From NCBI GenBank assembly GCA_021292105.1, contig CM037867.1, positions 38,104,771 through 38,168,770 of the forward strand: DNA of 64,000 nt, in the 5' to 3' direction. The first letter of the stretch is position 1; each line of letters opens with the position of its first letter. The notes beneath the pieces were generated by a model. That model did not search any database. It was not told the origin of the DNA and worked only from the letters and a program-made list of their open reading frames with translations. This document shows, one piece after another, positions 24,131 to 36,024 of the stretch. Source of the DNA: Anadara kagoshimensis (lineage: Eukaryota; Mollusca; Bivalvia; Arcoida; Arcidae). The translations under genes and the position numbers were made by a program.

Positions 24131-24808
24131 CGAGTTAAAACAAGAAATGTCTCAATTTACAAATTTTTCGTCTAATTTTCATCAAAAACATATTTAAATG
24201 ATCTTATGTGTCCTGATTACAAATACCAAATCGGATTTTGCCTGCACGTTTCGGTTTCAGAGAATGTTTTTTTTTTTTTTTTGCTATTTTAGTGACGACA
24301 GCCTCGTTGTTTTGACTGACCAAACCCCGAGTACGATTCTAAAAGCCTGTTACCAAGGCATAATAATAACTAGTTTCATTTAATTTAGTCCAGTAATTTT
24401 GAAGAAGATGCTTAAAATGATATGCGCCAAGCGAAAACCAGTCTATGACGTAATAATGAGAAAAATGACGTCAAAAGATCCCGCATTTTCCATGCCGTAA
24501 TTTTAGACACGGAGCGCACAAAAAGGATAACGTCGTTCATGATTGCAGATTCTTTGTCAAAAGATAGTTTGTTTCTGATGGAAACAATAGCGAATCTAGC
24601 AAAATTAATAGTTAAAATATTCAAAGAATTTGAATAATCGGCTATTAAACCAAAATATACAATTCCAATGTAGATCTAGGTACAATACATAGCCGACACG
24701 ACTTTATGTTTATCCATTTAAAATTTTATTAAAAAAAACACAAATGACTAAAATATTCGGGACTTTTTTAGTTATAATGAACAGCTATTCATAAGACTAT
24801 CGTTGGAA
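24131..24808. other. intron, no feature recognised
   Basis: Contains a TGACGTCA word near 24465 and a T run near 24269. Neither is enough to call a promoter. Confidence 0.4.
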
Positions 24809-24811
24809 ATA

Positions 24812-24846
<35 letters not shown>

Positions 24847-24851
24847 ATGAA

Positions 24852-24922
<71 letters not shown>

Positions 24923-24923
24923 A
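24809..24923. repeat. (AAAT)n microsatellite
   Basis: Nearly pure AAAT array with one ATGA interruption. Confidence 0.95.
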
Positions 24924-25351
24924 ATTGTAATACTATTGAATTTAATACCGGACCAAGATTAAAAAGTCGACTACAAATATACGATTAATATTTCGTTTAC
25001 TCCAAAAGATGTTCCGTCTATCGTTAATTAGTTTTTTAAATTTTATTTCTATTTATTTCATTTGTTAGTTTTGATGATTTTATATTTTTAAACAAACATC
25101 ACAATCGACACACATCTAGAGAGGGTTCCCCTATTACCAAAACCCTAAGCTGTTTCATACTGTTCGGAATTCTGAGCAGTTTTAAGTCTAAGGGAGGCAG
25201 CCCCTTGCAACTATAAGTCTTAATATCGAACTAGTGCAGTGTATTTGTAGGAAGTTCTGATCATTTTGAGAAAAATAGTGTAACTATCTCTAATTTATTT
25301 TGTTTTGAATTAGAAACATTCGGAATTAGGTACACCCTCTATGAAATAGGT

Positions 25352-25657
25352 CGCTGTTAGTTCGAGTCCCGCTCAGACCACATGTGGTAAAGTGAATTTT
25401 CCTTGCCGTTGGCCTTAACTGGTTAACCCGGTATCAGTATAATGGACTGGGTGAGTTGTACGCTTGTCTGCGGTAGACTGACTCGGTCTCGGTGATCTAG
25501 CACCTTTAAGTTCTGAGTGTGCGTTAGTACAAGGAAGACCATACAACACACTCGCACTTCACATGCACATAGATTAATCCATGGAGATGATTAAAATGGT
25601 TCTCGTCGTGAATAGCTGAAAAATTGCTGATGCGACGTTAACAAGCAACATTCAACC
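25352..25657 (+). mobile_element. S1 SINE, 5' truncated
   Basis: Box B (GTTCGAGTCCC region, 25360-25370) and the whole S1 body to GCGACGTTAACAAGCAACA are present, but box A is missing. No clear target duplication. Confidence 0.85.
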
Positions 25658-26340
25658 TATGTATAACATAGGTGAGTATTTTTGGCAAACTAACTATTTT
25701 ATTTTTTTCAACTTCTGGGCATAAATCAAACATTTAAGTTATCTTTATAAGTTAAGAACCCTCCCTCTCTCTCTAGTCGATCATGAAAAGCTCTATTGAA
25801 GATTCAATAAAGTTTCTTTTGGTTAGCATAACCAATATTTTCAGCCATTTGCGACAAGATTTGTCTTCTTTGTAATCGCAAACTAAACTCATATTTAAAT
25901 GGTGAGTGACTTTTGTTCAATGATGTAATATGGACATCCAAGGGATCCTGATAGAAAGACGAATCTCTTATATTGTCCCCTATATTTCCCATCTGGTAAC
26001 ACAAGTATCCATTTTGATGAAAATCCATGTACTATATGTTATCAGTCATATAACCATTATTTTAACTTGTAAACATTCAAGAAGCTCGAGTTCCATGTTC
26101 AAAAGTTCTTTATATAAGTACTTGTACTTGCGACAAGAGAACTCATGCTGAAATTGCATACAAAATTCCAAGTGGCTGAGATTAGTAGTTGCCTCGGAAA
26201 CTGTTACGATTTTTTTTCTTTCGGACGAACGGAAAGGCAACAGTATCCCCCGCTGCTTTGATGATAAAGTTGAACAGGAAACTATGAGCGACATGAAAGA
26301 TGCCAGACATATGTATGAACCTGTTGAACCATTCTTAAAC

Positions 26341-26628
26341 CGTATCCCCGGCCGGGTCTGACCCAAGACTTGAAAGTGGGTAGCGACTGTTCTTTTGCCT
26401 AGCACTCGGCATTTCGAAATGAAAGTCACGTTTGTTTTGGATGGGAACTTAAAATAAACGAGGTCCCGTGTCACGGTGGGCTTGGCACGCTAAAAAACCC
26501 TGCTGTATAATGCCATCAGCGCAACGTACAGGCAAAATTTCTGCACTTTCGCCTATAGCTGGCGACGTTGCGATATAAGTGAAATATTCTTGACTGGGAC
26601 GTTAAACACCATTACTCAACTGACTCAC
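26341..26628 (+). mobile_element. S2 SINE, 5' truncated, with target duplication
   Basis: Body starts in GGCCGGGTCTGACCC and ends ACGTTAAACACCATTACTC. The flanks TGAACCATTCTTAAAC (26325-26340) and TGAACCATTGTTAAAC (26629-26644) form a 16-bp duplication with one mismatch. The tRNA-like head is missing. Confidence 0.85.
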
Positions 26629-26644
26629 TGAACCATTGTTAAAC

Positions 26645-29019
26645 AAATGCTCACTATTACCTCGGCTTTTCCCAACCCATGGTACTTTCACATCAATCCC
26701 AATGTAATATTTGCCAGACCAAGGAAACACTCAATCGTTTGATATATAACTATCTTGGATCACATACTCACATAAATGCGTTAGGTACTATTCATTCATA
26801 GATATGAAAGTTATAATCTAAAGTTCTAAAGTTTTTTATTACACTCAAAATCAGCACTCGCGGCAATTGTTATGGGTATCTCATTATTTTCTTCATTGAA
26901 ATAAAAAAAGTTGAGTGAAATGATGTTTAAGCTACCAGATGCTAAAAACATAAACGAAAACAAAAATATAAAGGAGAAATAAGCATTTCTAGACCAGAGA
27001 TCAGAATACGAAAATGCAATCATCCCCAGAACAACCGCATATTCAGTACAACAATTTCTCGTTTATAGCCTTAATCATATCGTTAACAAACTAAAATCAT
27101 GATGCTTATTTGAAAAGTAAGCAGAGCATTGTTACAAGTGATTGGATAAGTTATGGAGGGCGCGATTTTATATATGGGACAGTTAGACAGACCGCTTTGC
27201 ATGTCGATTTATGTATACGCCCCCGAAACAGTGTGTGTACGGGGTATAATAAAATTGATTAACTGCACAATGGCTAAATTTCGTTTTGTGATACAAGTGC
27301 TGTGTCCAAAGGTTTGTGTGTGTGTGTGTTCTGGGCTCGATAGTTGATCGGACATACAGTTCAGTTGGTTGAGTGGCTAGTAGAGGAAGGTTTATGATTT
27401 GATTTTAGTACCGATTTCGTTGTTGCATTTTCCCGTTACTGTTACATTTTAGGGCTCGCTCTACCATCAAAATTGCCGACTAACAGATTAACTTTCGATT
27501 TAATTTAGTTGTATAAAAGGGGAAGGAGATAATGTGATGGACCGCAGTCGATAGGTGACCTGGTAGTCCAGCATTCAGCTAGCTATAGTGTGAGAAAAGT
27601 CTTGTGCTAGATTCTCGGTTTGGTCGCTGTATTTTTCTTCTCCTGTCTTACACAGATATTTATGGTTCTAATAAGTTTAAATAAAAAAAAAATGTAAATG
27701 ATAATTTAACGAAATAAACATTAATAATTGTACATTTGGTGCCTTTGCCATATCAATGGCTTTCCCGTTTTATAGTACACCCGATTTTTTTTCATTTAAC
27801 ACGTGTCTTTTATGTGTTAATTTCGCGGCGATATATTTTCGCGATTTTATCCTTGCGCGTGAAAAGAAAATAATTTACAGTACTTAATGTAAAAACTCAG
27901 ACACACAAGGTCTTTTTTCTTAATTCGTTTCTTTTATTTCTGAGCTTGGGCGATACATTAATCCAGTTGCACATATACTTCCATAAACTACAATGTCAAT
28001 AATCTTTCTTTTTATTTGTTTAATCAAAACGTATGTGATTCGGAGGTGTGGTGGTGGTGGCCAAGTTGTAGTAACCACGTGGAAGAACCTAGCTGGGTTT
28101 AGATAAGAAGAGAGATTGGAATTCGAAATGTTTATCTATCTCAATTTTTTATTCTCCCGATACTATACAAGTTAAAGACAACATCTAAATAATGAAGGAA
28201 GACATACTATCAGATTGTTTATCTGAGGGAATCTTGAAATATTGGACTAACCTTTGACAACATTTCCCTTTTAGAAATAATTGGCAATTTGTAAGTGGTC
28301 CATAGAAAGATTTCACTTGCCACTATGTTGAGGAATGAAATTTTACTATTATTTGATTACGCCCATTAGCCACTTACGAATCAACAGAATCTTTAGCATT
28401 ACCAATTCAATTTGTGCGATTGTTTAAATTCTTCCTTATGTTGGACTCATATGGAGCATAGTGCAAACTATTGTATTATTTAGATGTACAAATATTTAAT
28501 AACGAAATGAAATAACATACCGGTATATCGTGAAGTATGTGTATAACAACGTTATTTTGACGGACGTCACTCAAACATAATATGACGTTATTAAAATGAA
28601 AAATTTTGAACGTCGTTAATTATCGACTTTACTTTAGACGCAAAGTGAAATAGGTTCTAGGTGAAATATTTCCAAAAGTTTAAGAATATGTTTTTATCTC
28701 AAAATCGAATGTTTTCACCTTAAGCCTGGTTTTCGCTTGGCGCACCTCAAATGTAAAGTTTACGTACAACACACGACGGACGACGGGCGGTGATAGATTG
28801 CAATAGCTCAAATTAGCCTTTAGCTTGGGTAAGCTAAAATTGACGAACGGCGAAGGTGACGAGAGGACGAAATTTTAACTACTTACAACATAAATAAGAC
28901 TACAAAAAAACTGATACATTTAGCTACTAAAACCGTCATAAAAAGAAAACAATCTTAAACAAATCGAGTACCTAAGCGATTGCAATACCGGGCAATATAC
29001 CAAACAGACGATTACTTAC
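26645..29019. other. intron, no gene recognised
   Basis: Includes a short GT run near 27317-27330 and a segment at 28730-28870 with AGCTCAAATTAGCC and TAGCTTGGGTAAGCTAAAA words, probably a decayed DNA transposon. No exon recognised. Confidence 0.4.
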
Positions 29020-29374
29020 GCTCTTAGAGAATCCACAACAACAAATTTTCCTTTCGACATGGGTTGCAGTAAAATTGTATTCAGTCTATTAATATCAGTA
29101 ACTCGAAGACCTTTAGATGTATCCATCCAATACATATTATACCCAATCCAGTCTATAGCAATAGAGACTGCGCCAAATGAAATGATTTCTTTGACATGTT
29201 CCTCTTTTACTCGACTTTTTCTTTTGATGCTGCACACATGAGATTCACTCCAGAATAAAAGATTGTGTTGAAATAAAACTCCGACTGCAGTGGCTGCATT
29301 TGATGTACGAATAACGGATGTATTACAAAACTTTTGTATTTCAGTTTTTTTAGAAACACCAACTCTTCGTTGTT
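29020..29374 (-). CDS. exon: first half of first YWTD propeller
   Basis: Encodes 118 residues. After a lead-in (QRRVGVSKKTEIQKFCNTSV), one blade reads AVGVLFQHNLLFWSESHVC and the next VSIAIDWIGYNMYWMDTSKG followed by LRVTDINRLNT. The IAIDWIGYNMYWMDT...I..I.RLN pattern is a classic LDL-receptor class B repeat. The acceptor is TTTTTTAG, the donor GTAAGT. It enters in phase 1 and leaves in phase 2 (two bases, GC), which the 21 kb exon completes. The intron to the next exon is about 7.6 kb. Confidence 0.92.
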
Positions 29375-31020
29375 CTAAAAAACAATACTTATTTTAGCTA
29401 TTTATTCAATCATGTAGAAATAGGAGTACCTATTGATAGAACAATTATAAAATATTGTCTTGCAGAATCATATTTACAAGACTAGAGCTATTTTGTTCAA
29501 ATCCTCTGATATTCAATATGAAAATATTTCTTGCATTAAACAACCCGGATATTTTTATTTATCGGTCTGTGCTTTGTCTTATTTCTTAGTTCATTGTTTG
29601 ATATTTTATGCGAGTCTGTATGGTTGCTTATATGACAATTAGCTAGAAACATTTATGTCTAACTTAAATAAGAATTTACAAAGACTGTATATGAATTAAT
29701 TGTCTTTAGGGAGTTGCTTTATGCAATGCTTCAATTTCATGCTGTGAATAGAAGAAATACCTATCAATTTTTAAATTTCAATAGAATAAGTAAAGCATTT
29801 TAAAACTGACTAAAACCTGTCTTGCAGCGTGCTTACCCTTGCACAGTCTTCATTTATTTGGAGGAAGTTCAGTTTGATTGGGCTTCTAGTTTAAAAGGTT
29901 TTAGAATTGTGATCTGGACATTGGCTGGTATGTTTGTTTTTTAAATGATTGTTTAAAATGCCAATGAGATAATTTGTAGTGCAACCCTGAAGTATGGATA
30001 AGGATAACATTTGAAATAATTACCACTAGTCGGTTGATGAATCGCCTGTAAATCGCATATGAAACGGATACTACTGTTCGTTGCAGCAACAATTGGTGTT
30101 AAATCTGTAAATATACAAACCAATTATACATGTTTTCTTATAACACTGTGAACAATGATAACTTTCCAAAAATGTCGTAGTGTACTTCTTGATGAAATTT
30201 TCAAACAAAACTAACTAGATATAATAAGGCTATTGGAATCTTGTGTACATCTTATGCCCATTTTATTGAACATTAACATTTTCATTTTAGCTCAATTTCC
30301 CAAAAAATTCCTGCTAAAACTTTATGCAAAACAATGAATGGTATATATTATTGAATGCAGTTCAATAATTGTCCTGGGTATACTTGGCGTCCCATAGTTC
30401 CATGTTCCTTTCACTCTGATTTTTTTTATTGTGGGGGTTTTTTAAGCTAAACAGCTAAACTTTTATGAAAACTACATATATTTTTTTATAAATGTATTAC
30501 GGTCAATTTGCAAGTAAATGTTCATGTCGGACTCATTTCTAAACCTACATAACTTTCTTCAGGAAATCTGGTTTTAAGTCCAGTGGTTTAATAGAAAATT
30601 ATTAAAATGATAAGCACGCAAAGTTGCGCAGAAATACTGCGCCATTTTACAACCTTTCTGGCTTTACCAAGGTGTGCCACAAACTATCCATATATAATGT
30701 TCTTGCATTAGAATTTGACTTCAAAACGGGCATAACCAACTTGCTCAGTATTCAACAGTGACTGTGAAGAACAGTAAATACGATATTGTTATCATCCAAT
30801 ATTTTAACCATCGTTTGTTTCCTGATATTTCGCCTGTTTAATTTAGGCATTGTATTCATACATTTAAACGCAAGAGAAAAATAATTATTGTATCGTTTAG
30901 TAAACTAGCTTAGATACGTATATTAAAAGTATTCTGCTTTCAAAAACATATCTTTTCTTTAATCTTCAAATACCTGCATTGATCTTGTAAAATAGTTCTT
31001 TAGATGTACATTAATCAACT
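29375..31020. other. intron with R-element fragments
   Basis: Diverged pieces of the R repeat are visible near 29885-29960 and 30365-30425 (CATAGTTCCATGTTCCTTTC near 30394). No exon recognised. Confidence 0.45.
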
Positions 31021-31024
31021 TTAT

Positions 31025-31190
31025 ATACAATGCTTTTTACAACTTAATCAAAAAACAAACATACTGATCCATGTCCGAATCTAGAATCCAGAAGCAAAGT
31101 AAAAACATTGAAACTGATATTTTAGGTTAAACACGTGAACTTCCATAGGAAAGTGAGGTCGGGTGCTCCGGAAGGGTAAGCACCTAAATT
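31025..31190 (-). mobile_element. R element, partial, inverted
   Basis: Right end of R (complement): ATCCATGTCCGAATC near 31067, AAGCAAAGTAAAAAC near 31093, GGTGCTCCGGAAGGG near 31162. It stops within about 10 bases of the donor of the adjacent EB-like exon. Confidence 0.7.
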
Positions 31191-31198
31191 ATACCTAC

Positions 31199-31330
31199 TT
31201 GGTATACAGTCCCCTCCTATTATAGCATTATTTGTGTCGTAAAATGCTTCCTGGCAATGACATATATTGGATAAACATTCTGCGTTTATTCCACAGCTTG
31301 TTCCAAGGTTACAACTTTCACCCAATTTTG
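31199..31330 (-). CDS. exon: second EB-like Cys module
   Basis: Encodes KLGESCNLGTSCGINAEC, then LSNICHCQEAFYDTNNA, ending GGDCIP. The order GExC, SC, NAxC, ICxC and a final C matches the EB module known from nematode and other invertebrate proteins, with an EGF-like fold as the alternative. The acceptor is TTTCCAG, the donor GTAGGT, phase 1-1. It closely resembles the 34.7 kb exon, including the FYDxNNA...GG word, so the two probably arose by exon duplication around the FN3 exon. Confidence 0.85.
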
Positions 31331-32015
31331 CTGGAAAATATTTTTATCAATATATAATAGAATTTTATATTAAAGCCTTTTTATTTTTAAGAATGTTAAC
31401 ATTATATTAGAATCCGTTATTTGGTTGGTGTTTCAACATGTTAGATTCCTGTAACGCGCACGTTTCACCATATGCAGATATATTCTTGGCCAATCGCGGA
31501 CACGCATACAGATTGTCTGTTACAACTAGGTACAAGTAAGTCCTAAACTATTAATTTTATTCAAGTTTATTTGATTTGCTATAGAAATAAAGATTATTTC
31601 ACTGTCACAAAAAACGTGGTTCCAAAAGTAGATTTTATTTACATGGATAATAGTTTGATAATGGTAACTGTTCAACATCCCTTCAGGGGGGTGTTCAACT
31701 GTACGATCAGCTTCAAATACAAAATTTACATAATTTAAAGCTTTATCGATTACTTTTCAATGGTATCTATCTCGTGAAGGCAATGGGCAATAATTATGTT
31801 GTTGTAACTTTAGTCTCTTGTAAAAAAAGCTAAATAAATAAAGTCCTTATATGTTGAAAAAATGTGTTTTTATTATTATATTTATATCATTGATAAATCT
31901 TTAAGAAAACTCGGAAAATAATAAAGTTTATCAAAGATATATGCATAATATAAATTATAGTATTTTGAAATAAAAGGGGTCAAAATCAATGTGTTGGTCG
32001 TTTTATTGAACTTAC

Positions 32016-32297
32016 TTGTAGATACAGAAATAGAATCTGATATTGCCTCTTGTGGAAATCGTCTGCTGTTATCATCGAAAGACACCACACTGATGCTGTA
32101 AGAACCACCACGTGTCAGATTTTCAATAGTTACTGATTGTTCAGAATTAGACACATGCTTAGATCCAACATCTGGTCCGTACCAGTTTACCGTTTTTCTT
32201 TCAATGGCACTGTTAGCAGCTGGGTTTGACCATCGTACAGAAATTGAAGTGGCACTTTTTGTTTTCACATGAACATTTTTTACTCTTAGTTCATCGG
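32016..32297 (-). CDS. exon: fibronectin type III domain
   Basis: 94 codons covering a full FN3 domain: DELRVKNVHVKTKSATSISV, then RWSNPAANSAIERKTVNWYG, VTIENLTRGGSYSISVVSFD and the closing SISVSTS. The W in strand B, the VNWYGP strand and LTRGGSYSISVVS in strands E-F are the hallmark positions. The acceptor is TTCCAG, the donor GTAAGT, phase 1-1, the standard one-exon FN3 unit. It lies between two EB-like modules. Confidence 0.92.
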
Positions 32298-33009
32298 CTG
32301 GAATTGAGAAGTAAGAAACTAATATTGGCATTTGACGCGAAAACAAAATGATTATGCAAATAAAACCAAGTCTTTATTGGATATTTAAGAAATTATATGA
32401 AAAAAATTACTTTCCATGTTCTCAAGACTTAACACAACCACACAATATCGAAAAATAAGTTGATTATTTAGTGCTGTTTCGAATTTGGGACAGAAATGTC
32501 CCTATAATTTTAATTTACGAGTCAATATATGAATATGTGATATGTAATGTGGTACATACCGTAATCACTTTTGCATGTAGAATAAAGGTGCGAAACTTTT
32601 GTAACTAGCTAACGGAATGCTAAGATAGAATTTCTTTATGCAGTACTTTTAGACAACGGGAACAAACGAAGCTTTCAAAAGACAGATTCAACTGTTTTCT
32701 TATGATAAATGTTAGAGTAACACTCGTTAAACAAATTGACCTAAATTGAATAAGTGGCTCGGAGGCTATAATACGCTCACCTGATAAGCAACGACTACTT
32801 AAAATGCTCTAAAAATAATGCAACCCAAATTTAAACATCTTTAATCATAGTAAAATTTTAATAATGAAGCACCAAGCACAAAGGTAAAAAATTATGTCAT
32901 CACCATAAAGATATAGTCAGACTGCAAAGATTTTCCAGACAATTAACCATTTTAAAATTCTTTTGCATCTAAGACCTTGTTCTTTGCACCCATTGGCTTC
33001 ACCAACATA

Positions 33010-33375
33010 TCAAATAAAACAACGAACATACTTATGTCCAAATCACAATTCCGAAGCACAGTAAAAACGTAGGAACTGACAAGTCAGGTAAGACATGTGA
33101 ACTTCCAACAAATAAGTGAGGCTTGGTGCTCCGGAAGGGTGAGCACATCGTGTTTAGCTAGCTACATCCGCCGCGTGTGTAATCCAAATTTTGTAAAAGG
33201 AACATGGAACTATGGGACGTCAAATATATCCAGGGCAATCCTGGACGCAGAGACATGAAACTTGTCAACAATACTGTTATCACGGTAAAAAAACTTTTTA
33301 AGGACCTTGATAAGCCTTGGTTTGAAATATCCCTAAGTCAACAATTTATTTGCAAGCAGCCTGCTTCGTTTAACA
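33010..33375 (-). mobile_element. R element, inverted copy
   Basis: Reverse orientation: GGTGCTCCGGAAGGGTGAGC (33127-33146), then AACATGGAACTATGGGACGT (33200-33219) and AGGGCAATCCTGGACGCAGA (33231-33250). The open frame at 33204-33434 is a reading of this repeat, not a gene. Confidence 0.8.
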
Positions 33376-33689
33376 AAGTCCCAGTAGTGAGACAGCTCTA
33401 CCATACCAGGAGAAGCAGGTACATTACTTCATAGAAAAGGAAAGTTGACAATAGGATAATTGAAGTCATCATGTTTGTCTTAAAGTTTCAAATGTAGCCT
33501 TTCGTAGGCGTCATAATTCAGGTATAAGTCCACGTATGAAGCTGAACTTAAGGAATCAGTCGTATTTTTTTATTTCAAGCTAACTAGGATATAAGTCATT
33601 CATATAGTCTTCAAATGTATGATTGTTAAGAGACAGAGCGTCATCTACATATCTGCATGTTGAGTTAAATTATTTGGCGACAGTCCTCT

Positions 33690-34090
33690 CTCACTTGGCA
33701 TGGTGTTGGTACTACTGCGGCAGTTGATGGTAACATGAATGTACTGAAGTATCACGAGATTTTGGACGTACGTAAATTTATGGCCTGTTCTGACTCGTCA
33801 CTTACCGACAGGAAACTATATATTTTAAGATAATAATGCCCCAGTCTATCAGGCGCATTCTACTCAGGGTTTTGTTTGCATACCAGGAACAGGATTAAAA
33901 CAATAAGTTGGCCAGCACAGAGTCCTGATATCAACATTATTGAAAATATATGGTTATACATCAAGCGGAAACTTAAGACACGAGTTGGTATTATGGTAAA
34001 GTGGTATATGAAAAGGAGCGAAAAGGGCCTTTTCCAAGACATTCGAAACATATGAACTAATATTAGGCCAAAGTATGTAACATGCTTGTT
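33690..34090 (+). pseudogene. Tc1-type transposase fragment
   Basis: Three frames give WHGVGTTAAVDGNMNVLKYH, then QDNNAPVY with the Gln codon turned to a stop, then SWPAQSPDINIIENIW and LKTRVG. These are the strand before the second catalytic Asp, the Asp motif (DNNAP) and the PxWPxxSPDxNxIEN box with the catalytic Glu. Frameshifts and stops separate the pieces. The N-terminal half and the inverted termini were not found. Confidence 0.82.
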
Positions 34091-34689
34091 TTGCTGAATT
34101 TCAAAGCGATTATTGAATGTGATTAGACTGAAAGTAACAGGTGATTATTGAATTTCAAAATTATGTAAAACCTGAAACTCCATGTCAATATCTGATTTTA
34201 AGATATTTTATGATTTTTTCCAAATTAAACGGAAAATTAACGCTCGTAAGCAAATTTTTGTCCGAGTTTCAGGAAAAGAACAAACTATAGGTTAAAAAAT
34301 AAAAAAGAAAAATAACACACCAGATTTTTTTAAATAGTCGGTATCGGAGAAGACGATCCTTTAAGATTTAGGTAACTTCAGGTCACCTTGACCATTGCAA
34401 CGCCACGAACAAGTCTGAAATGCACTTGCTCACTGATTTTTATGACCATAAATCATTGCATCTGTTAAATAACCTTAGAGGGGAAGTCGAAAATTATTTG
34501 TTTATGACATACAAACACACACGTACACATAAGCTAATATGACCCACGGTCAGGTGAGCTAAAACTTAAATCTCTTTCAATATACTCACCGCCAATTTCA
34601 TTTTTTAGTGATTTATTCATCCAATAATTTGATCTGATAGTTGTTGTTATTATACAAAGTTAATATAATGAGAAACATTTATTACTCAC
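34091..34689. other. intron, no gene recognised
   Basis: Contains GTCAGGTGAGCTAAAAC near 34548, probably the end of an AGCTCACCTG-type element. Nothing else supported. Confidence 0.4.
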
Positions 34690-34824
34690 TACTTTTACAT
34701 ATTCCTCCCCTTTCAGCATTGTTGTTATCATAGAAGTTTTCCTCACACTGACACCTGTTTCTAAAACATTCTGCATGCCATACACAATTTATGTTTGATT
34801 GGCATTTTCCACCTAAAGCTTTTC
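34690..34824 (-). CDS. exon: first EB-like Cys module
   Basis: Encodes KALGGKCQSNINCVWHAEC, then FRNRCQCEENFYDNNNA, ending GGICKS. Cys order and the ENFYDNNNAxxGG word match the 31.2 kb exon. It begins with two bases (GA) of a split codon. Two donors, GTAGTG and GTGAGT three bases later, both leave phase 1, and GTGAGT fits the consensus better and sets the end used here. The acceptor is TTCTTAG. This is the first conventional domain exon downstream of the micro-exon array. Confidence 0.85.
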
Positions 34825-35194
34825 CTAAGAACAAAATAAAAACAATAATAGTTGTTTAAATTCCAGTAAAACAAAAGTTTAAAAAAATTCGAAGCAGTAT
34901 TCTTATAATCCTTTTGTAAAAAATCGTTTTCATTTCACTCCCATATTTTGTATTGGATGACATATATTAATAACAACAAAATCTTATTGAGGTCCACTTT
35001 AATGTTAGATTGATTCATAATGCATTTAACCAAAACAAATACAAAGATTATGAAGACTTTTTAGAAAAATATATAGTTTTGTGAATCTTATTTTCAACCC
35101 AGTCTGACAATTTTAAGTAAGAATGAAAAATCCTTAAGCAACCCATGTGAATATGTATGTAAACGAATTAAAATAATACAAAATTACCCGGTGG

Positions 35195-35435
35195 CAGTTC
35201 ATTTGTTTTATGGCTGTCATCAGAGTATTGCTGATAAATCTAATGTCTCCGTGTCTAGTATTGCCCTGGATATGCTTAACGTCTCAGTTTTCTTATTCCT
35301 TTCACCAAATTTTATTTATACACATTGCGGGTGTAGCTAGTTAAACAGGAAGTGCTTACCTTTCCGGAGCACCGACCACATTTATCTGGTTGAGGTTCAC
35401 GTGTTAACAGTTTTAAGTTTCAAAGTTTTTACTTT

Positions 35436-35450
<15 letters not shown>
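35195..35450 (+). mobile_element. R element copy leading into (TC)n
   Basis: From GGCAGTTCATTTG and TATGGCTGTCATCAGAG through GGTTGAGGTTCACGTG to TTTTTACTTT, where a (TC)n tract and then a type B segment begin. The normal right end of R (GATTCGGATATTGATTCG) reappears only at about 35602, after the B segment. Confidence 0.75.

Positions 35451-35480
<30 letters not shown>
35440..35480. repeat. (TC)n microsatellite
   Basis: Precedes the type B micro-exon segment. Confidence 0.95.
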
Positions 35481-35481
<1 letters not shown>

Positions 35482-35534
35482 AGGTAAAAGTCTTTGAACT
35501 GCAACAAAAGTAGATAAGAAACAAATCAATTTAC

Positions 35535-35552
35535 CATGCAATTTTTGTCCAT
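35535..35552 (-). CDS. candidate micro-exon B1 (18 nt)
   Basis: Acceptor AGTTGTTGTAG, 18-nt body, donor GTAAAT. In phase 1 it reads GQKLH between split codons. It is the micro-exon nearest the first EB exon, about 710 bases away, and has the same entering and leaving phase. The flanks match the other B copies (AGTAGATAAGAAACAAATCA on the donor side). The donor is weaker than in most copies. Support is splice sites, phase and family resemblance only. Confidence 0.5.
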
Positions 35553-35666
35553 CTACAACAACTAAAATAATCATTATATAATTTTTTTAATCGGGATAGT
35601 GATTCGGATATTGATTCGCATATTTGTATTTAAATATGCTACAATGCTACAAGTTTTTACTTTCAA

Positions 35667-35667
<1 letters not shown>

Positions 35668-35705
<38 letters not shown>

Positions 35706-35727
35706 ATCCCTCCCTCTTTCTCTCCCC

Positions 35728-35782
<55 letters not shown>

Positions 35783-35790
35783 ATATATCA
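35668..35790. repeat. (TC)n followed by (AT)n
   Basis: TC-rich tract to about 35740, then an AT run to about 35780. Confidence 0.95.
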
Positions 35791-36003
35791 TCCATCTGCC
35801 ATTCCTTACTAAACACAATCATAAAAAAGCCAATTTATAACGCTAACATTTAGATATAAAGACTTCAAACAGCAACAAAAACAAACATTTTCGATCGTGA
35901 CTCGCATACGCATATACATATTTTGTCATAATATAGACATGTAAAAACTGATTGATTTTCATTTTGTATTCATAAAAACGGAGATAAAAACGAATCAGCT
36001 TAC

Positions 36004-36024
36004 CTCTTATCCTTTTGAACATAC
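36004..36024 (-). pseudogene. decayed micro-exon A (21 nt, acceptor lost)
   Basis: Type A segment with an intact donor (GTAAGC). The body, aligned with other A copies, is 21 nt and reads MFKRIR in phase 1. The expected acceptor TAG is TTG here, so it probably cannot be used. A similar loss is seen at 55080-55100. Confidence 0.35.

Larger units (their letters stand above)
12312..34824 (-). other. gene model: EB-FN3-EB-YWTD-EGF-EGF-YWTD receptor-like gene
   Basis: Eight exons on the minus strand join in one reading frame. Intron phases are 1 throughout, except the intron inside the first propeller, which is phase 2 on both sides and restores an Ala codon. The module order is EB-like, FN3, EB-like, propeller, EGF, EGF, second propeller. 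YWTD propellers closed by an EGF module are typical of LDL-receptor-related proteins, nidogen and cueball-like proteins. FN3 with YWTD occurs in SORL1 and ROS1/sevenless, but in other arrangements. The protein is probably extracellular or a receptor ectodomain. Both ends are open: 3' exons lie beyond the first 12.3 kb or outside the window, and 5' exons probably include the micro-exons at 35.5-61 kb. Confidence 0.8.

Noticed and set aside
24460-24475. TGACGTCA as a promoter element
   Set aside because: A single palindromic octamer in an intron, with no start site or exon nearby.
26046-26474. 142-residue open frame on the minus strand
   Set aside because: Its first half is the complement of an S2 SINE and the rest has no domain.
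33204-33434. 76-residue open frame with a relative at 53213-53416
   Set aside because: Both lie in R elements. The similarity is that of the repeat, and other R copies break the frame.
35599-35853. Ser/Leu-repeat and, elsewhere, Arg/Glu-repeat open frames (37207, 39824, 53820, 56839, 60094)
   Set aside because: These are readings of (TC)n and (GA)n tracts.
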